In this document: positions 7,939-15,946 of the stretch, piece after piece
Position numbering within the stretch: position 1 is the stretch's first letter
Layout of the letters: the number at the start of each line of letters is the position of its first letter
Assembly (NCBI RefSeq): GCF_003323745.1
Contig: NZ_QOIL01000016.1
Span: 124,001 to 188,000, forward strand
Reading direction: 5' to 3'
Length of the DNA: 64,000 nucleotides
Origin: Sphaerisporangium album
GTDB taxonomy: Bacteria > Actinomycetota > Actinomycetes > Streptosporangiales > Streptosporangiaceae
Position numbers and translations under genes: made by a program
Notes under the pieces: generated by a model
What the model saw: the letters and a program-made list of their open reading frames with translations, nothing else
Databases searched by the model: none
Told to the model about the DNA's origin: nothing

Positions 7939-8275
7939 CGCGCCACCGCAGTGCCCATGATCGTGCCCACCGCCGTGCCCACGGTCCGCGCTCACCGTTA
8001 CACCGCCGTCTGGATGAATGTTTCATCGAATCCGCGTGTACGGCGGGGCCCGCGGACGTAACCGCCGTCATGTTTCCCGAGGCCAGCGGGCGGAAGCGGC
8101 GTCCAGGGCGAAAGCGGGCCTGCCGGTGAGCCGGGCCCGGGTGCAATGTGCTGTACATCCTCCTGAAACAACCTGACTATGGGAGCGCTCCCACCGCCGG
8201 ATGTCGAGCGGGGCGCTGCTTGGCCGTCTCAAGAAGGCGGCGGACCCATAAGTTTCATGAGGGAGAAAACAGACG
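7939..8275. other. Cellulase upstream region
   Basis: A 337-bp gap without a convincing gene. It contains the CelR/CebR-type palindrome at 8180-8193 and the 5' leader of the GH6 cellulase. Early in the gap are imperfect repeats of the type GCCCATGATCGTGCCCAC / GCCGTGCCCACGG, with no evident function. Confidence 0.6.
8180..8193. promoter_or_regulatory. CelR/CebR-type operator
   Basis: The 14-bp palindrome TGGGAGCGCTCCCA is an exact match to the operator known for the LacI-family cellulase regulators CelR (Thermobifida) and CebR (Streptomyces). It lies 83 bp before the cellulase start. Cellobiose or cello-oligomers would relieve repression. The regulator gene itself is not in this window. Confidence 0.9.
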
Positions 8276-10615
8276 ATGGGACCCCACAAGAGTTCCTGGC
8301 GTCGAGCCTTCACGGCGGTGGCAGTCCTACTGCTCTCCGCCGTCGGGCTCGCCGTCAGCCAGACCTCGGCGCACGCCGCGGTCGCCTGCGAGGTGACCTA
8401 CCAGAAGGCGTGGGAAGGCGGCAACGGGTTCGGCGGCAACATCACCATCAAGAACCTGGGCGACCCCCTGACGTCCTGGGCGCTGACCTTCGCCTTCCCC
8501 GGAAGCCAGCAGGTGACCCAGGGCTGGACCGCCGACTGGACGCAGTCCGGGAGCAACGTGACGGCCCGGAGCCTGTCCTACAACGGCGCCCAGGCCACCG
8601 GCGCGTCCTGGACCATCGGCTTCAACGGCACCTTCAGCGGCACGAACACCAACCCGAGCACGTTCGCCATCAACGGCACGACGTGCACCGGCCAGGGCGG
8701 CCCCGGCCCGCAGCAGGGCCTGGTGGTCACCCCCACCTCGGTCAGCGTCCCCGAGGGCGGCACCGCGACCTACTCCGTGAAGCTGGCCGCGCAGCCCACC
8801 TCCAACGTCACGGTGACCTCGACGGCGGGCGCCGGTGACACCGACATCACGGTCTCCGGGGGGTCCAGCCTGACCTTCACCTCGGCGAACTGGAACACCG
8901 CGCAGAACGTCACGCTGGCCGCCGCGCAGGACGCCGACACCACCAACGGCTCGCGCACGATCACCGTGGCGTCCGCCGGGCTGACCTCGGTGTCCGTGAC
9001 CGCGACCGAGGCCGACGACGACTCCGGCACCGGCACCCAGTCCCTCGTCGTGACGCCCACCGCCATCTCCGTCCCCGAGGGCGCCACCGCCACCTACTCC
9101 GTGAAGCTCTCCCGGCAGCCCACCGCGAACGTCACCGTCACCTCGACGGCCGGCACCGGTGACGCCGACCTCACCATCTCCGCCGGGGCCAGCCTGACCT
9201 TCACGACGGCCAACTGGAACACCGCACAGAACGTGACCGTGGCGGCCGCGCAGGACGCCGACACCACCAACGGCTCGCGCACGATCACCGTGGCGTCCGC
9301 CGGGCTGACCTCGGTGTCCGTGACCGCGACCGAGGCCGACGACGACGGCGGCACCCCCGGCACGCACGTGGACAACCCGTACGCCGGCGCCACCGGCTAC
9401 GTGAACTCCGACTGGTCGAGCAAGGCCGCCGCCGAGCCGGGCGGCTCCGCCGTGGCGAACATCTCCACCGGCGTGTGGCTGGACCGCATCGCCGCCATCG
9501 CCGGCTCCTCCAGCGCCAAGGGCCTCGCCGCGCACCTCGACGCCGCCCTCCAGCAGGACGCCGCCAACGGCAGCACGCCGCTGACCATCCAGTTCGTCAT
9601 CTACAACCTGCCGAACCGCGACTGCTCCGCGCTGGCCTCCAACGGCGAGCTCAAGATCTCCGAGAACGGCCTCAACCGCTACAAGACCGAGTACATCGAC
9701 CCGATCGCCGCGATCATGGGCCAGTCGAAGTACTCGCAGCTCCGCATCGTGACGATCATCGAGATCGACTCGCTGCCGAACCTCATCACCAACACGAACA
9801 TCGCCGCCTGCCAGGAGGCGCAGCAGAGCGGCGCCTACGTCCAGGGTGTGCAGTACGCCCTGAACAAGCTGCACGCGATCCCGAACGTCTACACCTACAT
9901 CGACGCCGCCCACCACGGCTGGCTCGGCTGGGACACCAACTTCGGCCCGGCCGCGCAGCTCTTCGCCAGCACGGTCCGCGGCACCACCGCCGGCTTCGCC
10001 AGCGTGGACGGCTTCATCACCAACACCGCCAACTACTCCTCGCTGACCGAGCCGTACTTCACCATCAACACCACGGTGGGCGGCCAGACGGTGCGCCAGT
10101 CCCGCTGGGTCGACTGGAACTTCTACGTCGACGAGCTCAGCTACGCCCAGGCGTTCCGGCAGCGGCTCATCAGTGAGGGCTTCGCGTCCAACATCGGCAT
10201 GCTGATCGACACCTCGCGCAACGGCTGGGGCGGCTCCGCGCGCCCGAGCGGCCCGAGCACCTCCACCAACGTCGACACCTTCGTCAACGAGTCCCGCGTC
10301 GACCGCCGGATCCACGCCGGCAACTGGTGCAACCAGAGCGGCGCCGGCCTCGGCGAGCGTCCCCGCGCCAACCCGGCCACCGGTCTGGACGCCTACGTCT
10401 GGATCAAGCCCCCGGGCGAGTCGGACGGCTCCAGCTCGGAGATCCCGAACAACGAGGGCAAGGGCTTCGACCGGATGTGCGACCCGACCTACACCGGCAA
10501 CGCCCGCAACGGCAACAACCTGACCGGCGCGCTGCCGAACGCCCCGATCTCCGGCCAGTGGTTCTCGGCCCAGTTCCGCCAGCTCCTGGCCAACGCCTAC
10601 CCGCCCGTCAACTGA
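8276..10615 (+). CDS. Secreted GH6 cellulase (exo-cellobiohydrolase type) with CBM2
   Basis: The 779-residue enzyme has a signal peptide ending at AHA-AV (about residue 33). Domains in order: a family 2 carbohydrate-binding module (about 35-140, with paired Cys and exposed Trp), two near-identical Ig/Calx-beta-like repeats (about 148-247 and 255-355, each starting with SLVVTPT or LVVTPT and ending VSVTATEADDD), and a GH6 catalytic domain (about 362-779). GH6 hallmarks include FVIYNLPNRDCSA, with the catalytic-region Asp, and WIKPPGESDGSS near the C-terminus. The long loops and the start HVDNPYAGATGYVN match exo-acting cellobiohydrolases that release cellobiose from non-reducing ends. Regulation by a CelR/CebR-type repressor is predicted from the operator upstream. 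A strong terminator follows. Confidence 0.93.
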   Translation: MGPHKSSWRRAFTAVAVLLLSAVGLAVSQTSAHAAVACEVTYQKAWEGGNGFGGNITIKNLGDPLTSWALTFAFPGSQQVTQGWTADWTQSGSNVTARSLSYNGAQATGASWTIGFNGTFSGTNTNPSTFAINGTTCTGQGGPGPQQGLVVTPTSVSVPEGGTATYSVKLAAQPTSNVTVTSTAGAGDTDITVSGGSSLTFTSANWNTAQNVTLAAAQDADTTNGSRTITVASAGLTSVSVTATEADDDSGTGTQSLVVTPTAISVPEGATATYSVKLSRQPTANVTVTSTAGTGDADLTISAGASLTFTTANWNTAQNVTVAAAQDADTTNGSRTITVASAGLTSVSVTATEADDDGGTPGTHVDNPYAGATGYVNSDWSSKAAAEPGGSAVANISTGVWLDRIAAIAGSSSAKGLAAHLDAALQQDAANGSTPLTIQFVIYNLPNRDCSALASNGELKISENGLNRYKTEYIDPIAAIMGQSKYSQLRIVTIIEIDSLPNLITNTNIAACQEAQQSGAYVQGVQYALNKLHAIPNVYTYIDAAHHGWLGWDTNFGPAAQLFASTVRGTTAGFASVDGFITNTANYSSLTEPYFTINTTVGGQTVRQSRWVDWNFYVDELSYAQAFRQRLISEGFASNIGMLIDTSRNGWGGSARPSGPSTSTNVDTFVNESRVDRRIHAGNWCNQSGAGLGERPRANPATGLDAYVWIKPPGESDGSSSEIPNNEGKGFDRMCDPTYTGNARNGNNLTGALPNAPISGQWFSAQFRQLLANAYPPVN

Positions 10616-10641
10616 TCCTTCAGCCCTGAACCAGCCCTGAA

Positions 10642-10677
10642 CAGCGTGCCCCGCCACAGCCGTGGCGGGGCACGCTG
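10642..10677 (+). terminator. Strong hairpin terminator of the cellulase gene
   Basis: CAGCGTGCCCCGCCAC (10642-10657) pairs perfectly with GTGGCGGGGCACGCTG (10662-10677) around a 4-nt loop. The 16-bp GC-rich stem begins 26 nt after the cellulase stop. Confidence 0.88.
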
Positions 10678-10773
10678 CGTTGATGGCCGCGTCTCCGGCA
10701 CGGCGTGTCCGGGCGCCCCGCAGGCCAGGCGGGACCGTGGGCGCGGCCCGCGCCATGGATGCCCGAGATGGAT

Positions 10774-10852
10774 GGGGGACAGCCACGAGGCGCACGGGCG
10801 CCGCGGCCGGACCACTCCGGCCGCGGCATGCCATGGCCGGCCGCTGTCCCCC
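10774..10852. repeat. Nested inverted repeats, unexplained structure
   Basis: An outer pair, GGGGGACAGC (10774-10783) with GCTGTCCCCC (10843-10852), encloses an inner perfect hairpin, GCCGCGGCCGGA (10800-10811) with TCCGGCCGCGGC (10816-10827). Transcribed from either strand it would fold into a two-tier stem. It lies 160-240 bp past the cellulase stop. It could be a second terminator or a structured RNA. Confidence 0.5.
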
Positions 10853-11046
10853 TGAGCGCGGCGACGGCGGAGCCCGGCCCGAACGCGCTGTACGGCACCC
10901 TCCAACGACCCCTGAACGGGGCGCGTCGCGGGTGACCGGCCATCGCACGCCCCCACGCCACTGGTCTTCCCTGACGTGCGGCATGTATCCGCAGCTCATC
11001 GGCATAAATCGGCCTATTGGAGGCATTGGTTGTACTGTGGAAATCG

Positions 11047-11060
11047 TTGTAGGTCTACAA
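11047..11060. promoter_or_regulatory. Candidate MarR operator at exporter promoter
   Basis: TTGTAG (11047-11052) and CTACAA (11055-11060) form an inverted repeat with a 2-bp centre, similar in shape to MarR-type sites. It ends 15 nt before the GTG start of the exporter, whose operon partner is a MarR regulator. Confidence 0.55.
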
Positions 11061-11075
11061 GCATCTGGGGGCCCC

Positions 11076-12518
11076 GTGACCGGACCGAGCCGCCGCCGGC
11101 GCCTCCTGATCCTGTCGATCTGCTGTATGAGCCTGCTGATCGTGGGGCTCGACAACACCATCGTCAACGTCGCCCTGCCGGCGATCGGGCGCGACCTCCA
11201 CGCGGAGGTCTCCGGCATGCAGTGGACCATCGACGCCTACGTCCTCACGCTCGCCTCCTTCCTGCTGCTGTCCGGCTCGACGGCCGACCGCGTCGGGCGC
11301 CGGCGCGTCTTCCAGATCGGTCTCGTGGTGTTCGCGGCCGGTTCGCTGCTGTGCGGGCTCGCGCCGTCCACGGGCTGGCTGGTGGCCTTCCGGGTGCTCC
11401 AGGCGATCGGCGGCTCCATGCTCAACCCCGTCGCCATGTCGATCATCACCAACACCTTCACCGAGCCGCGGGAGCGGGCCCGCGCGATCGGCGTCTGGGG
11501 CGCCGTGGTCGGCATCAGCATGGCCCTCGGCCCGGTGGTGGGCGGGGCGCTCGTGGGGTCGGCCGACTGGCGCGCCATCTTCTGGATCAACGTGCCCGTG
11601 GCCCTGGCCGCGCTCGTGCTCACCGCCCTGTTCGTCCCCGAGTCCCGTGCTCCGCGCCCCCGCCGCGTCGACCCCGTCGGGCAACTGCTCGTCATCGTTA
11701 CGCTCGGCTCGCTGACCTACGGCATCATCGAGGCGCCCGGCCTCGGCCTTCGGTCCCCGCTGATCGCCGGCGCCTTCGTCCTCGCCGCGGCCGCGCTCGC
11801 CGGCCTGCTCGCCTACGAGTCCCGTCGCCGCGACCCCCTCATCGACCTGCGCTTCTTCCGCAGCGTGCCGTTCTCGGGAGCCTCGGCCATCGCCCTGTGC
11901 GTGTTCGCCGGGTTCGGCGGGTTCCTGTTCCTCAACACGTTGTACCTGCAGGAGGTACGCGGGCTGTCGCCGCTCGCGGCCGGCCTGTGCACGCTGCCGA
12001 TCGCCGCAATGACCGTGGCGTTCGCGCCGCTGTCGGGACGTCTCGTGGCCGACCGGGGGGCGCGGGTGCCGCTGGTCGTGGCGGGGCTCGGCATCGCGGC
12101 GGGCGGGCTCATGCTGACGCGGCTCACCACGAGTACGTCCCTGCCGTGGCTCCTGGCCGGCTACGCCGTCTTCGGCCTAGGATTCGGCATGGCGAACGCG
12201 CCCATCACCAACACCGCCGTCTCCGGTATGCCACGTACGCAGGCGGGGGTCGCCGCGGCCATCGCCTCCACCGGGCGTCAGGTCGGGCAGTCCCTCGGCG
12301 TCGCCGTCGCCGGGTCGGTGCTGGCCTCAGGCGTGGCCGGGCCGCTCAGCGCCGATTTCCCTCGGGCCAGCCGGGCCGGGTGGTGGATCGTCGCCGCGTA
12401 CGGGGCCGTCGTGCTCGTCCTCGGCCTGCTCACCACCGGCAGGTGGGCGCGGGACACGGCCGCCCGCACCGCCGCCCGCCTCACCGCCGACGACACCAGA
12501 ACGCCGGTGCCCCGATGA
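11076..12518 (+). CDS. MFS drug exporter, DHA2 (14-helix) family
   Basis: From GTG 11076 (GGGGG just upstream) this encodes a 480-residue polytopic membrane protein with about 14 hydrophobic helices. The first helix carries the motif-D-like LDNTIVNVALPAIGRDL, loop 2-3 the motif A (GSTADRVGRRRVF), and helix 5 the antiporter motif-C-like region GAVVGISMALGPVVGG. These define proton-driven DHA2 (EmrB/QacA-type) exporters of drugs and secondary metabolites. The open frame extends upstream as far as 10662, but that part is not protein-like. The stop overlaps the start of the MarR gene (ATGA), so the exporter and regulator form an operon. Confidence 0.92.
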   Translation: MTGPSRRRRLLILSICCMSLLIVGLDNTIVNVALPAIGRDLHAEVSGMQWTIDAYVLTLASFLLLSGSTADRVGRRRVFQIGLVVFAAGSLLCGLAPSTGWLVAFRVLQAIGGSMLNPVAMSIITNTFTEPRERARAIGVWGAVVGISMALGPVVGGALVGSADWRAIFWINVPVALAALVLTALFVPESRAPRPRRVDPVGQLLVIVTLGSLTYGIIEAPGLGLRSPLIAGAFVLAAAALAGLLAYESRRRDPLIDLRFFRSVPFSGASAIALCVFAGFGGFLFLNTLYLQEVRGLSPLAAGLCTLPIAAMTVAFAPLSGRLVADRGARVPLVVAGLGIAAGGLMLTRLTTSTSLPWLLAGYAVFGLGFGMANAPITNTAVSGMPRTQAGVAAAIASTGRQVGQSLGVAVAGSVLASGVAGPLSADFPRASRAGWWIVAAYGAVVLVLGLLTTGRWARDTAARTAARLTADDTRTPVPR

Positions 12519-13120
12519 GCCACGATCCGTCCGCACCGTCGGGACCGCCTTCACCGCCTGCACCGTCGCCTGCACCGGCGGCACCTGCCGGGGCCTCGGC
12601 GCACCCGTCCGACGCGGTGCCCTTTGGGAAGGCCGTGCCCTCGGCGGACGCGGTGCCCTCGGCCGAGGCTGACGACGCGGGCCGACCCCCGGCGGACACC
12701 GCGGACCTGGCCGCGCGGGTCTGGGCCGAGATGCGGACGATGGTGCTCGACCTGTACGACCGGCGCAAGGAGGTCTGCGCCGCGCTCGACATGAGCTTCA
12801 TCAGGGCCAAGGCGCTGCGCCACCTCGCCGCCGCGCCGATGACCGAGCCGATGACGATGCGGCGTCTGGCCGCCGAGCTCGTCACGGACGCCCCGTACAC
12901 GACGGTGGTCGTGGACGACCTCGTACGGCGCGGGCTGGTCGTGCGGGACGTGCACCCGGACGACCGCCGGCAGAAGATCGTGACGGTAACGGCCGAGGGT
13001 GCGAAGGCGGCGGCGCTGGCAGAGTCGATCTTGACCGAGCCGCCTCCTCCGCTCCGCACCCTCGACCCCGCCGACCTGGCCGCGCTCCACCGGATCCTCA
13101 CCGCCCTCGCCCGTCGGTGA
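12515..13120 (+). CDS. MarR-family regulator of the MFS exporter
   Basis: The 201-residue product starts with a low-complexity, Pro/Ala/Ser-rich segment of about 65 residues, then a MarR winged-helix domain. That domain has DMSFIRAKALRHLAAAPM, recognition segment RRLAAELVTDAPYTTVVVDDL and wing DVHPDDRRQKIVTVTAEG. ATG 12515 overlaps the exporter stop by 4 nt. Coupling to an efflux pump is the classical MarR arrangement: ligand binding would release the palindrome at 11047-11060. The disordered N-terminus is unusually long for this family. Confidence 0.9.
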   Translation: MSHDPSAPSGPPSPPAPSPAPAAPAGASAHPSDAVPFGKAVPSADAVPSAEADDAGRPPADTADLAARVWAEMRTMVLDLYDRRKEVCAALDMSFIRAKALRHLAAAPMTEPMTMRRLAAELVTDAPYTTVVVDDLVRRGLVVRDVHPDDRRQKIVTVTAEGAKAAALAESILTEPPPPLRTLDPADLAALHRILTALARR

Positions 13121-13126
13121 GATCCG

Positions 13127-13140
13127 CCCGGCAAGCCGGG
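13127..13140. terminator. Short hairpin between convergent genes
   Basis: CCCGG (13127-13131) pairs with CCGGG (13136-13140) around CAAG. It sits in the 37-bp gap between the MarR stop and the stop of the convergent polyprenyl synthase gene, where a bidirectional terminator is expected. Confidence 0.4.
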
Positions 13141-13157
13141 ACGGTGGCCGCGGCAGG

Positions 13158-14192
13158 TCAGTGGTCGCGGTGGGTGATCAGGTGGGCCAGCGCGCGCAAC
13201 TCGGCGGCGGTGCGCGCGGCCGGGGACGCGGCGGCGAGGTGGCCCAACGCCTCGCGCAGCAACTCGCCGGCCTGCCGCAGGCTCCAGGCGCGCCCGCCCG
13301 CGAGCTCGACCAGCTCGGCCGCGCGCACGAGATCGGGACCCGACGGCGCCTCCTCGCGCCCGTACAGCGAGGCCAGCTCGTCGCCGGCCGGTGATCCGGA
13401 CGTGAGTGCCGCGACCACGGGCAGGGACTTCTTCCGGTTGCGCAGGTCGGAGTGGATGGGCTTGCCGGTCACCGCGGGATCGCCCCAGATGCCGAGCAGG
13501 TCGTCCACGACCTGGAACGCCAGGCCGAGGCGGTCGCCGAACGCCCGGAGGTGCTCGACGCGCTCGGCGGCGGCACCGCCGAACAGGGCGCCCAGGGAAC
13601 AGGACGCGCCGAGCAGGGCACCCGTCTTGCCCTCGGCCATGCTCAGGCACTCCTGGAGGCCGACGTCGTCCCGCGTCTCGAAGGAGGTGTCGGCGCTCTG
13701 GCCCTCGATCAGGTCCAGGACGGCGGCGCCCAGCAGGCGCGCGCCCTCGGCGGCGGCTGGATGCCCGCCGTCGGCGAGGACCTCGAACGCCAGCGTGAGC
13801 AGCGCGTCGCCGGCGAGGATCGCCCCGCTCACCCCGAACAGGCTCCACGCGGTCGGGCGGTGCCGCCGGGTGACGTCGCCGTCCATCACGTCGTCGTGCA
13901 GCAGCGAGAAGTTGTGCACCAGCTCGACGGCGACCGCGGCGGGGACCGCCGTGCCGGGGGCGGCGCCGACCGCCTCGGCGGCCAGCAGCGTCAGCGCCGG
14001 GCGGACGGCCTTCCCGCCGCCACCGGTGGCGGGAAGGCCGTGCTGGTCGAGCCACCCGAAGTGGTACCCCGCGATCCGCCGCATCGACGGGGGCAACGTC
14101 TCGACGGCGGTCCGCAGAGCGGGACCCACCTGGTCACGGCTCCAGGCCAGCACTTCGTCCGCCTGCCGGCCCGTGGTCATCACCCTGGCCAT
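13158..14192 (-). CDS. Polyprenyl diphosphate synthase (GGPP-synthase-like), probable encapsulin cargo
   Basis: The 344-residue trans-isoprenyl diphosphate synthase has both aspartate motifs: DDVMD at residues 100-104 (first) and DDLLGIWGD from residue 230 (second). It also has GKAVRPAL, the diphosphate-binding Lys/Arg segment, near residue 60. It condenses isopentenyl diphosphate with an allylic diphosphate; chain length cannot be read with certainty. It sits directly downstream of two family 2B encapsulin shell genes on the same strand, and polyprenyl synthases are known associates of that family, so encapsulated cargo is the inferred role. ATG 14192 has GGAAGGG upstream. An in-frame ATG at 14297 would add 35 hydrophilic residues, with a weaker ribosome site. 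No terpene cyclase gene is nearby. Confidence 0.9.
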   Translation of the reverse strand: MARVMTTGRQADEVLAWSRDQVGPALRTAVETLPPSMRRIAGYHFGWLDQHGLPATGGGGKAVRPALTLLAAEAVGAAPGTAVPAAVAVELVHNFSLLHDDVMDGDVTRRHRPTAWSLFGVSGAILAGDALLTLAFEVLADGGHPAAAEGARLLGAAVLDLIEGQSADTSFETRDDVGLQECLSMAEGKTGALLGASCSLGALFGGAAAERVEHLRAFGDRLGLAFQVVDDLLGIWGDPAVTGKPIHSDLRNRKKSLPVVAALTSGSPAGDELASLYGREEAPSGPDLVRAAELVELAGGRAWSLRQAGELLREALGHLAAASPAARTAAELRALAHLITHRDH

Positions 14193-14401
14193 GCGCGCCC
14201 CTTCCGTCCGAGTCCGGACCCGGCACGCTGGGGGGAGGGCGCGCCGGGGAAGATTCTCATCGACTTCATCACATTTACCGGGGTCGATCTCTGCCATGTG
14301 CACGTAAACCTGGCGCCCTGACCGAACGGCGCAGGCGAGCGCGGAAACGGCCCGGCGTTGATCCCCGCTTCTCGTGGCCGGTGGCCGACCCAGTGGCCGA
14401 T

Positions 14402-15814
14402 TCAGTGGCCGATTTCGACGTTCTCCAGGATGCCGAGCGCGTCGGGGACCAGGACGGCGGCGGAGTAGTAGGTGGAGACCAGGTAGGAGATGACCGCCTG
14501 TTCGTTGACGCCCATGAAGCGAACGGAGAGCCCGGGCTCGTATTCGTCGGGGAGACCGGTGTAGTGCAGGCCGATGACGCCCTCGTCCTCCTGCCCGGTG
14601 CGCATGACCAGCACCGAGGTCGTGCCGGCGTCGCTGATGGGGATCTTGTCGCAGGGAAGCAGGGGGACGCCGCGCCAGGACGCGACGGTCTGGCCGTGGA
14701 GCTCGCTCGTCTGGGGGTAGATGCCCCGGCGGCTGCACTCGCGGCCGAACGCCGCGATGGTGAGCGGATGGGCCAGGAACAGGTGTGACCTCCTGCGCCT
14801 GCACAGCAGGTCGTCGAGGTCGTCGGGGGTGGGTGGTCCGGTGCGGGTGTGGATGCGTTGTTTGAGGTCGGCGTTGTTGAGGAGGCCGAATTCGGGGTTG
14901 TTGATGAGTTCGTGTTCTTGGCGTTCGCGGAGGGCTTCGATGGTGAGGCGGAGTTGTTGGTGGGTTTGGTTCATGGGCTGGTTGTAGAGGTCGGCGACGC
15001 GGGTGTGGATGCGGAGGATGGTTTGGGCGACGGAGAGTTCGTATTCGCGGGGGGTGGTTTCGTAGTCGACGAAGGTGCCGGGGAGGTGGGGTTCTCCGTG
15101 GTGGCCTGAGGTGATTTCGATGAGGGCTTCGCCGTGTTTGTTTTGTGGGGGTTTGGGGGTTTCTTGTTGTGTTTGGAGGTGGGTGCGGAGGGTTTGGGAT
15201 TGGGCGAGGAGTTCGTTGAAGGCTTGGCGGGTGAGGGTGAGGGTGGTGGTGGGGGTGACGGCCTGGATGGTGTGGTCCCAGGTGGGGGTGGGTGTGGTGG
15301 TGGTGAGGGTGTGGTCGCCGTAGTAGTCGCCGTCGGCGAGGACGGTCAGGATGGTGTTGTCGCCGTAGGGGCCGGTGCCGATTTTGTTGACCTTGCCGTG
15401 GGCGATGAGGATGAGGCGGTCGGCGGGCTGGCCGGTTTGGGTGATGGTGTCGCCGGTGTCGTGGTGGGTTTGGGTGAAGCGGTTGGCGAGGGCTTCGAGG
15501 GTGGAGTCGTCGTCGAAGTGGCGGAGCAGGGGGAGTTCGCGTAGTTCGGGGGGGATGACGCGGATGTCGGTGCCTTGGCTGGTGAAGCTGAGGCGTCCGT
15601 CGCCGATGGCGTAGGACAGGCGGCGGTTGACGCGGTAGGTGCCGCCGCTGGTGTGGATCCAGGGGAGCATGCGCAGCAGCCATCGGGAGGAGATGTTCTG
15701 CATCTGTGGCTGCGACTTGGTCGTCGTGGCCAGGTTGCGCGCGGCCGCGGTGGCCAGGGCTTGTTGTGCCTGGGCTTGGTCGCCGCCCGGCCTTGTATCG
15801 GTTGTCTCGGTCAC
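14402..15814 (-). CDS. Family 2B encapsulin shell protein, copy 1
   Basis: This is an HK97-fold nanocompartment shell protein of about 470 residues. The family 2 signature is the C-terminal region ([16 protein letters not shown]...[13 protein letters not shown]...[39 protein letters not shown]). An inserted cyclic-nucleotide-binding-like domain (about residues 85-200, with [20 protein letters not shown] and [12 protein letters not shown]) marks subfamily 2B. The N-terminal arm is Gln/Ala-rich. GTG 15814 is used because both copies align from that codon; TTG 15826 is an alternative. Residues 1 to about 336 are nearly identical to copy 2, while the C-terminal third differs (for example [15 protein letters not shown] here). 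It would co-assemble with copy 2 around the polyprenyl synthase. Confidence 0.9.
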   Translation of the reverse strand: MTETTDTRPGGDQAQAQQALATAAARNLATTTKSQPQMQNISSRWLLRMLPWIHTSGGTYRVNRRLSYAIGDGRLSFTSQGTDIRVIPPELRELPLLRHFDDDSTLEALANRFTQTHHDTGDTITQTGQPADRLILIAHGKVNKIGTGPYGDNTILTVLADGDYYGDHTLTTTTPTPTWDHTIQAVTPTTTLTLTRQAFNELLAQSQTLRTHLQTQQETPKPPQNKHGEALIEITSGHHGEPHLPGTFVDYETTPREYELSVAQTILRIHTRVADLYNQPMNQTHQQLRLTIEALRERQEHELINNPEFGLLNNADLKQRIHTRTGPPTPDDLDDLLCRRRRSHLFLAHPLTIAAFGRECSRRGIYPQTSELHGQTVASWRGVPLLPCDKIPISDAGTTSVLVMRTGQEDEGVIGLHYTGLPDEYEPGLSVRFMGVNEQAVISYLVSTYYSAAVLVPDALGILENVEIGH

Positions 15815-15825
15815 AACCCACACCA
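14805..15825. repeat. 1.02-kb near-identical block, copy A
   Basis: This block matches 16353-17373 at a constant offset of 1548 bp. By eye I find only about three substitutions, one of them changing a residue (DTITQT here, DIITQT in copy B). The match begins abruptly inside the shell genes and ends just upstream of their starts. Flanking sequence, including the last third of each gene, is clearly diverged. Recent gene conversion is the simplest explanation. Confidence 0.9.
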
Positions 15826-15946
15826 ATCACTGAGGCGCCGCGAACCACCGGCCGGCGCGTTGTCGGGAGGAAAAGCGAGACCCCGGCGACCCGCCGGGCC
15901 GTGAGGCCGTGGCGGGTCCGCGGGGCGGTGAAACGCGGGGGCCGGT

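Larger units (their letters stand above)
10616..11075. other. Gene-free region between cellulase and exporter
   Basis: This 460-bp gap holds the cellulase terminator (10642-10677), a nested inverted-repeat structure (10774-10852) and the exporter promoter with a palindrome at 11047-11060. The reading frames crossing it lack codon bias and are not credible genes. Confidence 0.6.

Noticed and set aside
14820-15340. GT-rich stretches on the + strand that look like simple-sequence repeats or a microsatellite.
   Set aside because: They are the complement of A/C-rich coding sequence of the encapsulin shell with an intact, conserved reading frame.
15134-15544. Gly/Val-rich 136-codon ORF that occurs twice (also 16682-17092), looking like a repeated small protein.
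   Set aside because: It is the antisense of the duplicated shell-gene block; its duplication is explained by the shell genes.
13158-15848. Very long reverse-strand frame of 896 codons covering the polyprenyl synthase and part of the shell gene.
   Set aside because: Only its last 344 codons are protein-like. The rest is the shell gene read in a wrong frame, giving a Pro/His/Arg-rich nonsense sequence.
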